Origin: Ignavibacteriota bacterium
GTDB taxonomy: Bacteria > Bacteroidota > Ignavibacteria > UBA10030 > SZUA-254
NCBI GenBank assembly: GCA_025358305.1
Contig: JANYJZ010000033.1
Location: 124,001-188,000 of the forward strand
Length of the DNA: 64,000 nt
Direction: 5' to 3'
In this document: positions 26,821 through 36,618 of the stretch, piece after piece
How the letters are laid out: every line of letters begins with the position of its first letter
How positions within the stretch are numbered: the first letter of the stretch is position 1
The notes under the pieces: generated by a model
Seen by the model: the letters and a program-made list of their open reading frames with translations, nothing else
Database searches by the model: none
Told to the model about the DNA's origin: nothing
Position numbers and translations under genes: made by a program

Positions 26821-29082
26821 TCAATGGAACCGCTCTCGGCCTGCCTGCGGGGGCTTCGAGAAGATCGCCGCCGGGAACTCCTTCTGGAAGAGGTACGTGT
26901 AGTAGAACCGCATCGATTCCATCCGCAAGTGGTCCGACTTGGGCGGCCCCCAGCCGTGGCGCTCATTCGGGTAGATCATGAATTCAAAGTGCGCATTGAG
27001 ATTCTCAAGCGTGTCGACGAGCTGGAGCGAGTTCTGGGTGTGGACGTTGTCGTCGGTGGAGCCGTGATTGATCCTGAGCATCCCCTTGTAGCGCGAGGCG
27101 TACGTCACGGGCGAGCCGGCGAGGTAGCCTTCCGGGTTCTCCGCGGGCGTGTCCATGTAGCGCTCGGTGTAGTGCGAATCGTAGAGCTTCCAGTCGGTCA
27201 CCGAATAATTGGCGATCCCGTGCGTGAACCAGCCTGCGGCTTCGGTGAGCGCGAGGCAGGTGACGTACCCGCCGTAGCTACCTCCCGTGATGCAGATCTT
27301 CGTCGAATCGACGTACGGCTGGGCCCGGAGCCATTTCACCGTCTCGATGTAGTCGTTCATCTCCCACTTCCCGAGGTTCCGGTAGAGGAGCGCGACCCCC
27401 TTCTTGCCGAAGTGGCCGGAGCCGCGGTGGTCCACAGAGATCTGGACGAGGCCTTCGGTGGCGAGCCCCTGGTTCTGCATGGAGAGGCGCCAGCCGTCGG
27501 CGACCCCCATCGAATTCGGACCGCCGTAGACGCTCACGAGGACGGGATACTTCTTCCCCGGTTCGAGATGCGCCGGCACCGTCAGGACGGCCGGAAGCTT
27601 GTAGCCGTCGGCGGTAGGGATCGTGATCATGGTGATCGGCGCGAGGTCATACCCGTCGAGGTCCTTCTGGTAGCTGTCGCCGATCTCCCGGATGAGCTTG
27701 CCGTCCCCGGAGCACAACGCCATCTTCGAGGGAGTCGCGACATTCGAATAGGTCGTGATGAAGTACGAGCCCCCGGGCGAGAGCCGGACAGCGTGCGTGA
27801 ACGCGCCGAAGGTGAGGCGCTTGAGGCTCTTGCCATCGAGACCGACGGAGTAGAGGTCCGTCCTCGTGGACGCCTCCTTCCGCGCACTAAAATAGACGAG
27901 CCCGCGAGCCTCGTCGATGAGTTCCACGCCAGCGACGCTCCAGTCCCCCTTCGTGATCTGGTTCCTCAGACTACCGTCCATCGCGTACCGGTAGAGATGC
28001 GTCCAGCCGTCGATGTCCGACTTGATGACGAATCCGGACCCGTCCTTGAGGAAGCGGATCTCGTCGAGCCAGTCGACCCAGGTCGGCTGCGTCTCGCGGT
28101 AGACGGTCTTCTTCGACCCCGTCGCAGGGTCGACGCTTTGCACCAGGAGCGTATCCTGGCCGCGGTTCATCCACTGCACCCAGAGCGAGCCGCCGTCGGG
28201 GGTCCAGAACGGGGTGCCGAAATACTGATCGTCCTCATCGCGGTACGCCGCCCAGACGGTCTGCTTCGATCCCAGATCAACGATGCCGACGCGCACTTTG
28301 GGGTTCGGGTCGCCCGCCTTCGGATACCGAGTCCGTTCAAGCGTGCCGTGCTGCCCTCTCGAATTATAGATCGGGAACATCGGCACGTCGGTCTCGTCGA
28401 ACCGGTAGAAGGCGATCCGTTTGCTGTCGGGCGACCACCAGTAGGCCTGGTAGCGTGTCGGACGGCCGAAGATCTCCTCGTAGTAGAGCCACGCCGCTCG
28501 GCCGTTGTAGACGACGTCGCTGCCGTCGCGGGTGTACTGCACTTCGGCGCCGCCGTCAAGGTCGATCGAAAACAGGTTGTTGTCTCGGGTGAAGGCGACA
28601 TACCGTCCGTCCGGGGAGAAGGTCGGGTTCTTCTCCTCCGATGCGGAACGGGTCAGACGGCGGAACTCCTTCTTCTGCGTGTCGAGGAGGAAGAGGTCGT
28701 TGTCCTTGCTGTAGAGATGGCGGATGTTCGCCTTGTCGGAGACGGTCGGCTTGGCGACGGCGAGGCTTTCGGTCACGATGCTTTTGAAGTCGTCCCATCG
28801 GACAACGGGCTCCTTCTCGCCGAGCTCCTTGCCCGTCCTAGCGTCGACGATCATCGTCGAGGGAGCTCCTCCCCCCTCCTTCTTCTTCGAGAGGAGATAG
28901 CTCTTGTCGTCCTGCCACCCAGCGACCGTCGGCAGGGGCTTCGTGAGGGTGAGCGGCGGGGTCGCGAACGCGGCCTCCATCGTCACCTTCTTCTGCTGCC
29001 GGGCGTCGAGCCCGGGGGAGAGCGTTGCGAGAGCAAGGACGAGGAGAAGACAGATACGTCCGAAACGGCGGAAAGCCATCAT
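26821..29082 (-). CDS. Dipeptidyl peptidase IV (S9B)
   Basis: A secreted or periplasmic prolyl dipeptidase of 753 residues that removes X-Pro or X-Ala dipeptides. A signal peptide (MMAFRRFGRICLLLVLALATL) is followed by the eight-bladed N-terminal propeller, including the YYEEIFGR segment that carries the paired glutamates (EE) anchoring the substrate N-terminus. The C-terminal alpha/beta hydrolase has Ser in GGSYGGY, Asp in HGSTDDNV and His in NERHGWG. I start at the first ATG of a tandem ATG pair with AGGA upstream; the track extends 31 codons too far. Confidence 0.93.
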   Translation of the reverse strand: MMAFRRFGRICLLLVLALATLSPGLDARQQKKVTMEAAFATPPLTLTKPLPTVAGWQDDKSYLLSKKKEGGGAPSTMIVDARTGKELGEKEPVVRWDDFKSIVTESLAVAKPTVSDKANIRHLYSKDNDLFLLDTQKKEFRRLTRSASEEKNPTFSPDGRYVAFTRDNNLFSIDLDGGAEVQYTRDGSDVVYNGRAAWLYYEEIFGRPTRYQAYWWSPDSKRIAFYRFDETDVPMFPIYNSRGQHGTLERTRYPKAGDPNPKVRVGIVDLGSKQTVWAAYRDEDDQYFGTPFWTPDGGSLWVQWMNRGQDTLLVQSVDPATGSKKTVYRETQPTWVDWLDEIRFLKDGSGFVIKSDIDGWTHLYRYAMDGSLRNQITKGDWSVAGVELIDEARGLVYFSARKEASTRTDLYSVGLDGKSLKRLTFGAFTHAVRLSPGGSYFITTYSNVATPSKMALCSGDGKLIREIGDSYQKDLDGYDLAPITMITIPTADGYKLPAVLTVPAHLEPGKKYPVLVSVYGGPNSMGVADGWRLSMQNQGLATEGLVQISVDHRGSGHFGKKGVALLYRNLGKWEMNDYIETVKWLRAQPYVDSTKICITGGSYGGYVTCLALTEAAGWFTHGIANYSVTDWKLYDSHYTERYMDTPAENPEGYLAGSPVTYASRYKGMLRINHGSTDDNVHTQNSLQLVDTLENLNAHFEFMIYPNERHGWGPPKSDHLRMESMRFYYTYLFQKEFPAAIFSKPPQAGRERFH

Positions 29083-29150
29083 GGTCAGTTCCTTTCTGGT
29101 CTCAGGTGGTTGCACTTCAGTGTGGGCGGCTTGGCCGCATCTTACGGCGC

Positions 29151-30980
29151 TCATCGTGCCGGCTCGGCCGGCCACGCGGCCGGCTGCAAGATGCGGGCGA
29201 CGGGGTAGAGCATGACATGGTCATCCCAGTAGGGGGACCGTTCGTAAAAGAAATTGAGCTTCGCCCCCGGGCTGTGCGCGAACGCCGTGTCAGCGGCGAT
29301 CTTCGCGTCGAACTCGCGCCGCAAGGCCGGGTCGGCGGCGAGCATCTTTTCCGCCATGGGCTCCAAGACGTAGTCCTCGCCGTATTCCTTCTGCTCGAAG
29401 GCCGCGTCGAAGAACCCCCACGAGGCGAACGAATCGGGCGCCTTCGGTTCGAGGGCGTGGAGGAGGACGCGCGCCGCCTTCTGGTTGAGCCGCGCCACGA
29501 TCGTCCCCTTGGGGAACGAGCGCTTCGCCCGAAACGCCGTGGCGGTGAAGGTGACGGGATGGCGCCCTTCAAAGGGTTCCTTCTGCCACGCTGCGTTCGA
29601 GAACCGGTAGAACTCCGCTTCGGTCTCGACCGGCGCGGTGAGGCGTTCGAGCCGCACGCCGTGGAGCTTGAGCCGGGCGACGACCGCTTCCCACGCCGGC
29701 GGGATGAAATAAGCGGCCGGCGGGGTCACTGTCACGGTCGCGGCGATGGAGTCGTAGCGCGGGACGTCGGCCTCGAACGGCTCCTTCGTGTAGGTGATCC
29801 GGGTCTTGCCGGAGATCGGGCTGTCGTCGTTCTTCTGACGGAACCCCTGGAAATGCATCGTCTGGTTCGCCACCGGGACCGAAGCGAACTGGAGCGGGAA
29901 CGTCGGGCCGAGCCCGGCCGCTGTTTCGGCGTCCGCTTGGCGCACGGCGCTCCGCAGAGCTTCGGCATCCTTCTGGAGAAACCGCAAGGTTCCGTCGATG
30001 AGCCGGTAGGTCGCCTCGACGCGCTTCTTGTAGTCCTTCAGCATATGCGTCTCGATGAGGAGCCCCGGGCGGTTGTGGAGCGACGCGTACGCGGTCGAGA
30101 AGCGCGGCGCGGCCGCCCCTCCTATGACCCCCTTCGTCGGGTCCGTGTCGTCCTTCAGAAAGATGTAGGGCACGACCGCCACGCCGTTCTTGGTCTGTCC
30201 CGGCATCACGCCGGGGAGGTACCGGTCGAGGATCCAAGACCGCACGGGCGCTGCGACGTTGTCGTGGGACTCGATGGAATATGTCGCCACGTGCTGGAAG
30301 TCCGCTCCGTCGGTCACGTGGGCGTCGATGAAGAAATCAGGCATCCAGGCGTTGAAGAGTTTGAGCCAGGCCTGGGTCTCTGGCGCGTCGGCCTTCATGT
30401 AGTCCCGGTTGAGGTTGAGATTTTGCGCCGTCACGCGCCATCCCATCTCCTCCGGGCCGGTCTGGTTGATCCGGTTGAACTTGCCGAAGCGTTCATGGCC
30501 GTCGACGTTGTAGATCGGGATGATGAGGAGGATGACGTGGTCGAGGAGCGAGGCCTTCGTCTTGGTGACCGCGATGTCCCTCAGGAGCATGAGGCATGCG
30601 TCCTTGCCGTCGATCTCGCCGGCATGGATGCCGTTTTGGACGAGGACGACCGCCTTGTCGCTCTTCGCCGCCGCGCTGGGCGTGAACGCCCGTTCCTTCG
30701 AGGCGATGATGAGCGGGAGATCGCGCCCCTCGGGGCTGCGGCCGAAGCTCTCCACGTGGATCCACGGCGACGCCTTCTCGAGCCGACGCGCGTACGCCAT
30801 CGTCTCGGCGTAGCGCGGCGTGCGCTTGTAGCCGCTGAGTTCATAGTCCGTGAGCCATTTCTTCGCCGAGGGCTGCGCACTCCCCGCCACCATGCACAGG
30901 AGCAGCGCGAGCGCCGCGGCGCAGGCGCGCCGGAACAAAGGCATGCCGCGGAAGCGGCCTGGAGAATGTACCAGCGTCAT
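29151..30980 (-). CDS. Secreted M14 zinc carboxypeptidase
   Basis: About 609 residues with a signal peptide ending GSAQ. The catalytic domain opens as PRYAETMAYARRLEKASPW; zinc ligands are seen in NGIHAGEIDGKD (H-x-x-E) and IDAHVTD, with NLNRDY typical of the substrate pocket and a Glu in LIETHM that could be the general base. The C-terminal 200 residues form a beta-rich accessory region. The ATG overlaps the M64 gene stop by 4 nt (ATGA), giving a short extension before the signal peptide; a start 36 nt inside is also possible. The track ORF fuses it to out-of-frame sequence. Confidence 0.88.
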   Translation of the reverse strand: MTLVHSPGRFRGMPLFRRACAAALALLLCMVAGSAQPSAKKWLTDYELSGYKRTPRYAETMAYARRLEKASPWIHVESFGRSPEGRDLPLIIASKERAFTPSAAAKSDKAVVLVQNGIHAGEIDGKDACLMLLRDIAVTKTKASLLDHVILLIIPIYNVDGHERFGKFNRINQTGPEEMGWRVTAQNLNLNRDYMKADAPETQAWLKLFNAWMPDFFIDAHVTDGADFQHVATYSIESHDNVAAPVRSWILDRYLPGVMPGQTKNGVAVVPYIFLKDDTDPTKGVIGGAAAPRFSTAYASLHNRPGLLIETHMLKDYKKRVEATYRLIDGTLRFLQKDAEALRSAVRQADAETAAGLGPTFPLQFASVPVANQTMHFQGFRQKNDDSPISGKTRITYTKEPFEADVPRYDSIAATVTVTPPAAYFIPPAWEAVVARLKLHGVRLERLTAPVETEAEFYRFSNAAWQKEPFEGRHPVTFTATAFRAKRSFPKGTIVARLNQKAARVLLHALEPKAPDSFASWGFFDAAFEQKEYGEDYVLEPMAEKMLAADPALRREFDAKIAADTAFAHSPGAKLNFFYERSPYWDDHVMLYPVARILQPAAWPAEPAR

Positions 30981-32410
30981 TTGGAATAGAAGTCGATGAC
31001 GCGGCGGATCGCGGCCGAGCAGACCGGATCGAAGTCCACGAGGCTCAGGGAGAACATTCGGCAATCGATCGCCGGGCGGTAGATGCCCGCCGACACGTAG
31101 CCGGCTCCTTCGAACGCGCCGACCTTGCCGGCGTAGGCGTTGGTCTTCAGGAGGTTCTGTTCCGCCTGGTAGAGGGGTTCGCGCTTCGCATAGTAGTCCG
31201 CTGCGAGGCGGTCGAGCTTGCCGCGCTCGCGGCCGAGGCTGTCGTACGCCGTCTTCTCCCACGGCGTCGGAAGCGGGGTCGCGGGATCGACGAAGCTCTT
31301 CCATTTCAGATGGGCCTTGTCGGTGAGCGCCGTCAAATTCGGCTCCCAGGGCTCCACCCCCTTCTGGTAAAAGTCGTTGTAGGATACCTGCGAACTGTAG
31401 TACTCGTCCCCGAGCCCGCCGAACGAATGGCCGAACTCGTGGACGTAGACGTAATCCATCTGCCACTCCTTCCCTTTCGCGTCGGAGATGGCGAAGCAGG
31501 TCGTGTAGAGGTTGTAGATCCCGCCGCCGCCGTACCGGTTGTCGTTGATGAGGATGAGCATGAAGTCGTACGGCGCGGCCGACGCGATGTCGCGCAGGGT
31601 GCGGTTCTCCTCCGTCAGGACGTAGCGAGCGGAGCCGAACGTGTTGTACGTAAAGCCGAGCGCGGAGTTCTTCCAGACGTTCTTGTCGGGCTTGTCGATG
31701 CCGGAATCCCGAGAGGCCACCTCGATCGTCCAGACGTTGAAGTCGTCCTTGCGCTCCTTGAAGGGACTCGTGGAGAACATGACCTCGTTGAAGTGCCGGG
31801 CGTCCTTGCGGAACTTCTCCATGTCTTCCGCGCGGTACCCGTCGCCGAGGATGAGGATGTCCACCTTGTCGTGCGGCGAGCCGCGCTTGACGATCGGCAC
31901 GACCGGAAAGAGCGCTTCGCGCTTCTCGCGGCGGATCTCGACGGAGTTCCTCGGGTCGATGACGGTCGAGAAGACCTCGTGGAAGTCCATCTTCTTGTCC
32001 CGGCGGCTGATCGTCACCTGAACGGGGTTCACGGGCATCGGCATCCGGACCGATTCGTGGAACGTGCGGTAGACGCCCGCGAGCGCCTCGTCGGTGCTCT
32101 GCCACTCGTTGAAGTAGGAGGAGAACCCGCGTGAAAAGATGAGTTCGGCGGTGCCGCGGTCGTAGACCCGGACGATGTACTCTCCGAGATTGAGCGTGTC
32201 GATGAGCTGCCGGAGGCTGCCCGCCCACGGGCCGTCGTCGATGGCCTTCTCCAGGCTGATGGTCTCGGTCCCCTTCGTTCCGGTGTGGTAGTAATCCACG
32301 CGCAGGGTGGCGTCGGTGAAATACCGATCGAAGACCGAGGACCGCCCGAACGCGAAGGCGGCGGCGAGGAACGTCAGGAGAATGAGGGAACGCGGTCGAA
32401 GTGATATCAT
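30977..32410 (-). CDS. Secreted M64-family (IgA peptidase-like) metallopeptidase
   Basis: A 477-residue exported protein. The N-terminal signal segment (about 9-22) precedes a beta-rich M64 N-domain, and the catalytic domain contains HEFGHSFGGLGDEYY, a zincin motif with Gly and Asp that fits peptidase family M64 (relatives of the Clostridium ramosum IgA protease). ILILGDGYRAEDMEKF is a further family hallmark. It is the first of three linked peptidase genes (M64, M14, S9B) and follows a 44-aa membrane ORF by 46 nt. Confidence 0.87.
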   Translation of the reverse strand: MISLRPRSLILLTFLAAAFAFGRSSVFDRYFTDATLRVDYYHTGTKGTETISLEKAIDDGPWAGSLRQLIDTLNLGEYIVRVYDRGTAELIFSRGFSSYFNEWQSTDEALAGVYRTFHESVRMPMPVNPVQVTISRRDKKMDFHEVFSTVIDPRNSVEIRREKREALFPVVPIVKRGSPHDKVDILILGDGYRAEDMEKFRKDARHFNEVMFSTSPFKERKDDFNVWTIEVASRDSGIDKPDKNVWKNSALGFTYNTFGSARYVLTEENRTLRDIASAAPYDFMLILINDNRYGGGGIYNLYTTCFAISDAKGKEWQMDYVYVHEFGHSFGGLGDEYYSSQVSYNDFYQKGVEPWEPNLTALTDKAHLKWKSFVDPATPLPTPWEKTAYDSLGRERGKLDRLAADYYAKREPLYQAEQNLLKTNAYAGKVGAFEGAGYVSAGIYRPAIDCRMFSLSLVDFDPVCSAAIRRVIDFYSK

Positions 32411-32456
32411 AGGGAAATCCCTTTTGCGTGAGTGCGGTCAAGGAACATGGGAGCGA

Positions 32457-32591
32457 TCAGCGCACGATGAAGAACAGGACGAGCGCGATGATCGTACAGA
32501 GTACAAGGAACGCGAGCAGCTTCGAGAAGAACCAGAGGACCTTCAAGGGGAACCAGATCGGGAAGAACAGGATCTTCAGGAAGGTCTTCAT
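32457..32591 (-). CDS. 44-aa hydrophobic membrane protein
   Basis: Below the ORF-track cutoff. It is almost entirely hydrophobic with many aromatic residues ([14 protein letters not shown] at the start, [16 protein letters not shown] at the end), so probably one or two membrane helices. It starts 31 nt after the PspC gene, which suggests a common transcript and perhaps a shared envelope role. No family is recognised and the ribosome binding site is weak. Confidence 0.5.
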   Translation of the reverse strand: MKTFLKILFFPIWFPLKVLWFFSKLLAFLVLCTIIALVLFFIVR

Positions 32592-32622
32592 ATGGGGTTC
32601 TTTTTGGGCACCGCCGTCGGAT

Positions 32623-32808
32623 CTACCGTTCCGGGATCACCCACCAGCAGATGAGGTAGGCGATGAAGAACGGAATGATCCCCGTGATGATCCCCACGAT
32701 GAGCACGACGAGACGGATGACCGTCGGATCGACGTCCATCGCGTCGCCAATTCCGCCGCAGACGCCGGCAATTTTTCGGTTTTCTTTCGATCGGAAGAGA
32801 CGCGTCAT
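32623..32808 (-). CDS. PspC-domain membrane protein
   Basis: At 61 residues this is essentially one PspC domain: a basic [20 protein letters not shown] opening, the DVDPTVIRL segment, one membrane helix and a WWVIPER end. PspC proteins sit in the inner membrane and relate to envelope stress. I use the ATG that gives the canonical N-terminus; the track adds 22 residues. It is divergent from ackA. Confidence 0.85.
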   Translation of the reverse strand: MTRLFRSKENRKIAGVCGGIGDAMDVDPTVIRLVVLIVGIITGIIPFFIAYLICWWVIPER

Positions 32809-32839
32809 GGTCGCACAGTCGTAGGGGATGCCTGTGCCA

Positions 32840-32867
32840 AATATACGAACATTCCCGCGATATTCAA
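32840..32867 (-). promoter_or_regulatory. Promoter for pspC (divergent from ackA)
   Basis: Minus strand TTGAAT, 16-nt spacer, TATATTTG (exact TAnnTTTG). A TATCTTTTG element at 32892 may serve ackA on the plus strand, but no good upstream box was found for it. Confidence 0.5.
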
Positions 32868-32967
32868 ATCGCACGGAATCGTTTTTTTTCCTATCTTTTG
32901 GTGCGTGAGGGCCGGAATCGGCTCCGCGGCGCGCGACGTTTGCACCACTGATGAAGGAAGCATCCCC

Positions 32968-34215
32968 ATGAACATACTCGTCCTGAATTGCGGCTCATCC
33001 AGCGTCAAGTTCCAGCTCATCCAGACCGACATGGACAGGATCGAACACAACAGCGACCGGACGCTCGCCGGCGGCATCATCGAGCGGGTGGGCAGCCAGT
33101 CCCTCATCACGTTCCAGTCTACCGGACAGCAGAAGGTGCGCCAGGCGCTCCCCCTGCGCGACCACCGTAGCGCGCTCGACTACCTCCTTCGGTGGGTGAT
33201 CTCCCCCGAGTCGAAGATCAAGGACATCAACTCCCTCGCCGACATCCACGCCGTGGGACACCGCGTCGTCCACGGCGGCGAGAAGTTCACGATGTCCGTC
33301 CGGGTCGATGACGCCGTCATCGAACAGATCGAGGACAGCATCGACCTCGCGCCGCTGCACAACCCGGCGAACCTCAAGGGGATCATGGCCGCCCGGGAGC
33401 TCCTCGGACCCGGCGTGCCCCAAGTTGCGGTCTTTGACACGGCGTTCCATTCGACGATGCCCGAGGAGTCGTACCTCTACGCCATCCCGTACCAGTTCTA
33501 CCGCCGGCATCGCATCCGCCGGTACGGATTCCACGGCACGTCGCACCGATACGTCGCGTACCGGTACCGCACGCTCCTCGGGATCGACCGCGAGAAGGTG
33601 AACGTCATCACCCTCCATCTCGGCAACGGCTGCTCCGCGTGCGCGATTCGCGGCGGCGAGTCGATGGACACCTCGATGGGGCTCACCCCCCTCGAAGGGC
33701 TCGTCATGGGGACGCGCGGCGGCGACATCGACCCGTCGATCATCGACTTCATCCACCACAAGGAGGGGATGACCCTCTCGGAGATCGACACCGTCCTCAA
33801 CAAGCAGTCGGGCCTCCTCGGCATCTCGGGGCTCACGAACGACATGCGCGAACTCCTCGACGAGGAACGGGAGAAGCAGGACCGCCGCGCGAAGCTTGCC
33901 ATCACGATATTCTGCACGCGCGTGAAGAAGTACATCGGGGCGTATCTCGCGGAGATGGGAGGAGCGGACGCGGTCATTTTCACCGGAGGGATCGGGGAGA
34001 ACAGCGCTGTCATCCGGGACCGTATCTGCGAGGGACTCGCGTGGATGGGGCTCGCGCTCGACAAGGAGAAGAACGCGGCGCTCGTCAGCGGTAAAGAAGG
34101 AGAGATCAGCGCCCAAGGCTCGAAGCTCCGGGCGTTCGTCATACCGACGAACGAGGAACTTCTCATCGCCCGAGATACGCTCAGGACGATCACGAACGCG
34201 CCTCGGCGCTGGTAG
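32968..34215 (+). CDS. ackA: Acetate kinase
   Basis: Catalyses acetyl phosphate + ADP to acetate + ATP in fermentation and overflow metabolism. The 415-residue protein has the family N-terminus ([16 protein letters not shown]), the acetate-kinase signature around [11 protein letters not shown], the [11 protein letters not shown] nucleotide loop and [15 protein letters not shown] precedes the ATG by 7 nt. The track start lies far upstream. No pta gene is in the window. It converges with rluB, with only 6 nt between the stops. Confidence 0.95.
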   Translation: MNILVLNCGSSSVKFQLIQTDMDRIEHNSDRTLAGGIIERVGSQSLITFQSTGQQKVRQALPLRDHRSALDYLLRWVISPESKIKDINSLADIHAVGHRVVHGGEKFTMSVRVDDAVIEQIEDSIDLAPLHNPANLKGIMAARELLGPGVPQVAVFDTAFHSTMPEESYLYAIPYQFYRRHRIRRYGFHGTSHRYVAYRYRTLLGIDREKVNVITLHLGNGCSACAIRGGESMDTSMGLTPLEGLVMGTRGGDIDPSIIDFIHHKEGMTLSEIDTVLNKQSGLLGISGLTNDMRELLDEEREKQDRRAKLAITIFCTRVKKYIGAYLAEMGGADAVIFTGGIGENSAVIRDRICEGLAWMGLALDKEKNAALVSGKEGEISAQGSKLRAFVIPTNEELLIARDTLRTITNAPRRW

Positions 34216-34221
34216 GGGCGG

Positions 34222-34992
34222 CTAGAGCCCCGCGAGCGTCTTGAGCTTCCGGACCTCGTTCGTGGAGAGATGCCGCCAGGCGCTCCGCTTGAGACCCTCG
34301 TACGTGAGCCCGGCGTAGGCGACCCGGTCGAGCTTCGCGACGTGGTACCCGAGCGCCTCAAACATCCTATGAACCTGGCGGTTGCGCCCCTCGTGGATGA
34401 CGACGCCCACCACTTTGTTCTTCCCTCCCTGCAGCAGAAGGATCTCGGCGGGTTTCGTCTTGCCGTCGGAGAGCCGTATCCCAGCCGAGAGCTTCGCGAC
34501 GTGTTCGGCCGTCAAGGGCTGGTCGAGCGTCACCTGGTAGGCCTTCTTCACCTCGTGGCTCGGATGCATGAGCCGGTTCGCGAACTCGCCGTCGTTCGTC
34601 AGGAGGAGGACACCCGTCGTATGCCGGTCGAGCCTGCCGACCGGAAAGACCCTCTCTCTCACCTTTACGTAGTCCATGACCGTCGCCCTGCCGCGCTCGT
34701 CGCTCGCGGTCGTGATGCAGTCGTGCGGCTTGTTGAAGAGAATGTAGACCATGTCGTCAAGGATCACGACCTGCTTTCCGTCGACGAACACTTTGTCCTT
34801 CGCCGGATCGACCCGGACGCCGAGGCTTGCCACGACGACGCCGTTGACCTTCACCCTCCCCTCTTCCATGAGCTCGTCCGCCTTGCGCCGGGAGGTCAGG
34901 CCTGCCGTCGCGAGGAACTTGTTGAGGCGCATGCCTGTGGCGCCGGCGCCGGAGGAAACGGTTGGAGGTGGTCGTCGATGGGTCGGGGACAT
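34222..34992 (-). CDS. rluB: 23S rRNA pseudouridine synthase, RluB/RsuA family
   Basis: An S4 RNA-binding domain (MRLNKFLATAGLTSRRKADELMEEGRV) precedes the catalytic domain with Asp in GRLDRHTTGVLLLTND and the family end AYAGLTYEGLKRSAWRHL. The likely start is the track ATG (256 residues), with a Pro-rich 20-residue tail before the S4 domain; an inner ATG gives 236 residues. It follows scpB, the standard scpA-scpB-rluB order. Confidence 0.88.
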   Translation of the reverse strand: MSPTHRRPPPTVSSGAGATGMRLNKFLATAGLTSRRKADELMEEGRVKVNGVVVASLGVRVDPAKDKVFVDGKQVVILDDMVYILFNKPHDCITTASDERGRATVMDYVKVRERVFPVGRLDRHTTGVLLLTNDGEFANRLMHPSHEVKKAYQVTLDQPLTAEHVAKLSAGIRLSDGKTKPAEILLLQGGKNKVVGVVIHEGRNRQVHRMFEALGYHVAKLDRVAYAGLTYEGLKRSAWRHLSTNEVRKLKTLAGL

Positions 34993-35055
34993 ACGATTAT
35001 CGCCTTACGGAAAGGAGTGGAGAGAGAAAACGGCGTCTCAATGGAATGGGAGCAA

Positions 35056-35805
35056 TCAGGAGATCGCGCCCGCATCTGCGGGGGGCGGAGGGACGGCGGG
35101 CTCTTCCGGCACGGCAGGAAGTTCCTGAAGGATGCCGGACTCGCTCACGACCGTCTTCCCGAGCGTCTCTTCGATCTCCTCGTCGGTCTTGCCCATGCGC
35201 TTGAGGAGCTCTTTTTCCATCTCGAAGCCCTGGTCCGCCATGATCTCCTCGATCTCGCGCGGTTTCGGGAGCTCCGAGAGGTCGTTGAGACCGAAATGCT
35301 TCAGGAACTCCGATGTCGTCCCGTAGAGAAGCGGACGGCCGGCGGTGGCGGACCGGCCGACGATGGTGACGAGTCCGCGTTCCATGAGTTTTGAGATGGC
35401 GTAGTCCGCGTTGACGCCGCGGATCGCCTCGACCTCAGGTTTCGTGACGGGCTGCTTATACGCGATGACCGAGAGGGTCTCGATGGTGGCCTGGGTGAGC
35501 TTCCGTTTCGCCTTCTCCTTCACCATGCGGCCGAGCCAGTCGGCGAATTCGGGCATGGTGGCGAACTGGAACCCGCCCGCGACCTGGATGATCCGGAACG
35601 AACGGCCCTGCTGCACGTACGTGCCGTTGAGCTCCCGGATGACGCCGAGGACCTCGTCCTCCTTCATCCGGATGCGCGGTCCTGCGTGCTCCGAGGAGCC
35701 AAGGATGTCCATGATCTGGCGGATCGTCAGGGGCTCATCCGAACCGAAGATGAGCGCTTCGACGATGTGGCGCTTGCTTTCGACGAGCGGGGTGAGGTCG
35801 CTCAT
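35056..35805 (-). CDS. scpB: Segregation and condensation protein B
   Basis: ScpB dimers form the kite subunit of the SMC-ScpAB condensin complex. The 249-residue protein has two winged-helix domains (KRHIVEALIFGSDEPLTIRQIMDIL; then TIETLSVIAYKQPVTKPEVEAIRGVN) with an acidic C-terminal tail. Its ATG overlaps the scpA stop by 4 nt, so the two subunits are translationally coupled. Confidence 0.93.
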   Translation of the reverse strand: MSDLTPLVESKRHIVEALIFGSDEPLTIRQIMDILGSSEHAGPRIRMKEDEVLGVIRELNGTYVQQGRSFRIIQVAGGFQFATMPEFADWLGRMVKEKAKRKLTQATIETLSVIAYKQPVTKPEVEAIRGVNADYAISKLMERGLVTIVGRSATAGRPLLYGTTSEFLKHFGLNDLSELPKPREIEEIMADQGFEMEKELLKRMGKTDEEIEETLGKTVVSESGILQELPAVPEEPAVPPPPADAGAIS

Positions 35806-36527
35806 GCGGGGATCCCTGTCACCTTGTAGATGATGAAATCGTCCTCGTGGTCTGCGACCCGGAGGGCGATGATCTTATTTTTGACCATTTCGAGCATGGC
35901 GATGATGGTGACAATGATACGGATTTTCTCGGTCATATGCGAGACCAGCTCGAAAAAAGTCACGGAACTCTTGAACCGGAAGACGTCGGCGATGTAGCTC
36001 ATCTGCTCGTCGATCGTCACGTTGAGAAGCTCGACGTCGTGGTAGATCTTCTTCGGGGCGCTGTCGAGGACCTTCTTGAACGAAGCGATGAGGTTGAATA
36101 TCGTGACGCTCTTGAGGCTCTCTTCCCGGTCCTCGAGGGTCACCGTACGCGCGTCCGACCCGAACCCCTGGCGGTAGAAGAGCTTCACCGACTCGTCCTC
36201 GAGCCGGGAGAGCACGGCGCTCGCCTCCTTGTACCGCTTGTATTCCAGAAGCCGCCGGACGAGTTCCGCGCGCGGGTCCGCTTCCTCCTCCTCGGTTCCT
36301 TCCTGGGGGAGGAGCATCCGCACCTTGATGTGCATGAGCTCGGCGGCCATGACGATGAAGTCGCCGGCCACCTCGAGGTCGAGTTCCGTCATGTAATGGA
36401 GGTATTCCAGGAACTCCTTCGTGATCCGCGAGATGGGGATATCGTAGATATCAAGCTCATCGCGCTTGATGAAGAAGAGGAGGAGATCGAGGGGGCCCTC
36501 GAATTCCGAGAGTTTTACGCGGTACAT
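35802..36527 (-). CDS. scpA: Segregation and condensation protein A
   Basis: ScpA is the kleisin that bridges SMC heads. The 241-residue form opens with the kleisin helix (YRVKLSEFEGPLDLLLFFIKRDELDIYDIPI), followed by LEYLHYMTELDLEVAGDF and a C-terminal winged helix. I chose the ATG exactly at the family N-terminus; the track starts 47 codons earlier. It follows trpS by 91 nt. Confidence 0.92.
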   Translation of the reverse strand: MYRVKLSEFEGPLDLLLFFIKRDELDIYDIPISRITKEFLEYLHYMTELDLEVAGDFIVMAAELMHIKVRMLLPQEGTEEEEADPRAELVRRLLEYKRYKEASAVLSRLEDESVKLFYRQGFGSDARTVTLEDREESLKSVTIFNLIASFKKVLDSAPKKIYHDVELLNVTIDEQMSYIADVFRFKSSVTFFELVSHMTEKIRIIVTIIAMLEMVKNKIIALRVADHEDDFIIYKVTGIPA

Positions 36528-36618
36528 GCCGTCCGCGAGGTTTGTGGCGTGGTTCTCATTCGAGGGTAAAATAACGCAATTCGGAGAAAGATACAAGCCC
36601 CGCTCCGCACGACACCGG

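Noticed and set aside
26815-29208. 797-aa plus-strand ORF opposite the S9B peptidase
   Set aside because: Antisense shadow; the minus strand carries an intact dipeptidyl peptidase with catalytic triad.
29151-32441. 1096-aa minus-strand ORF spanning M14 and M64 genes
   Set aside because: The first 480 codons are an out-of-frame reading of the M64 gene; only the M14 part is real.
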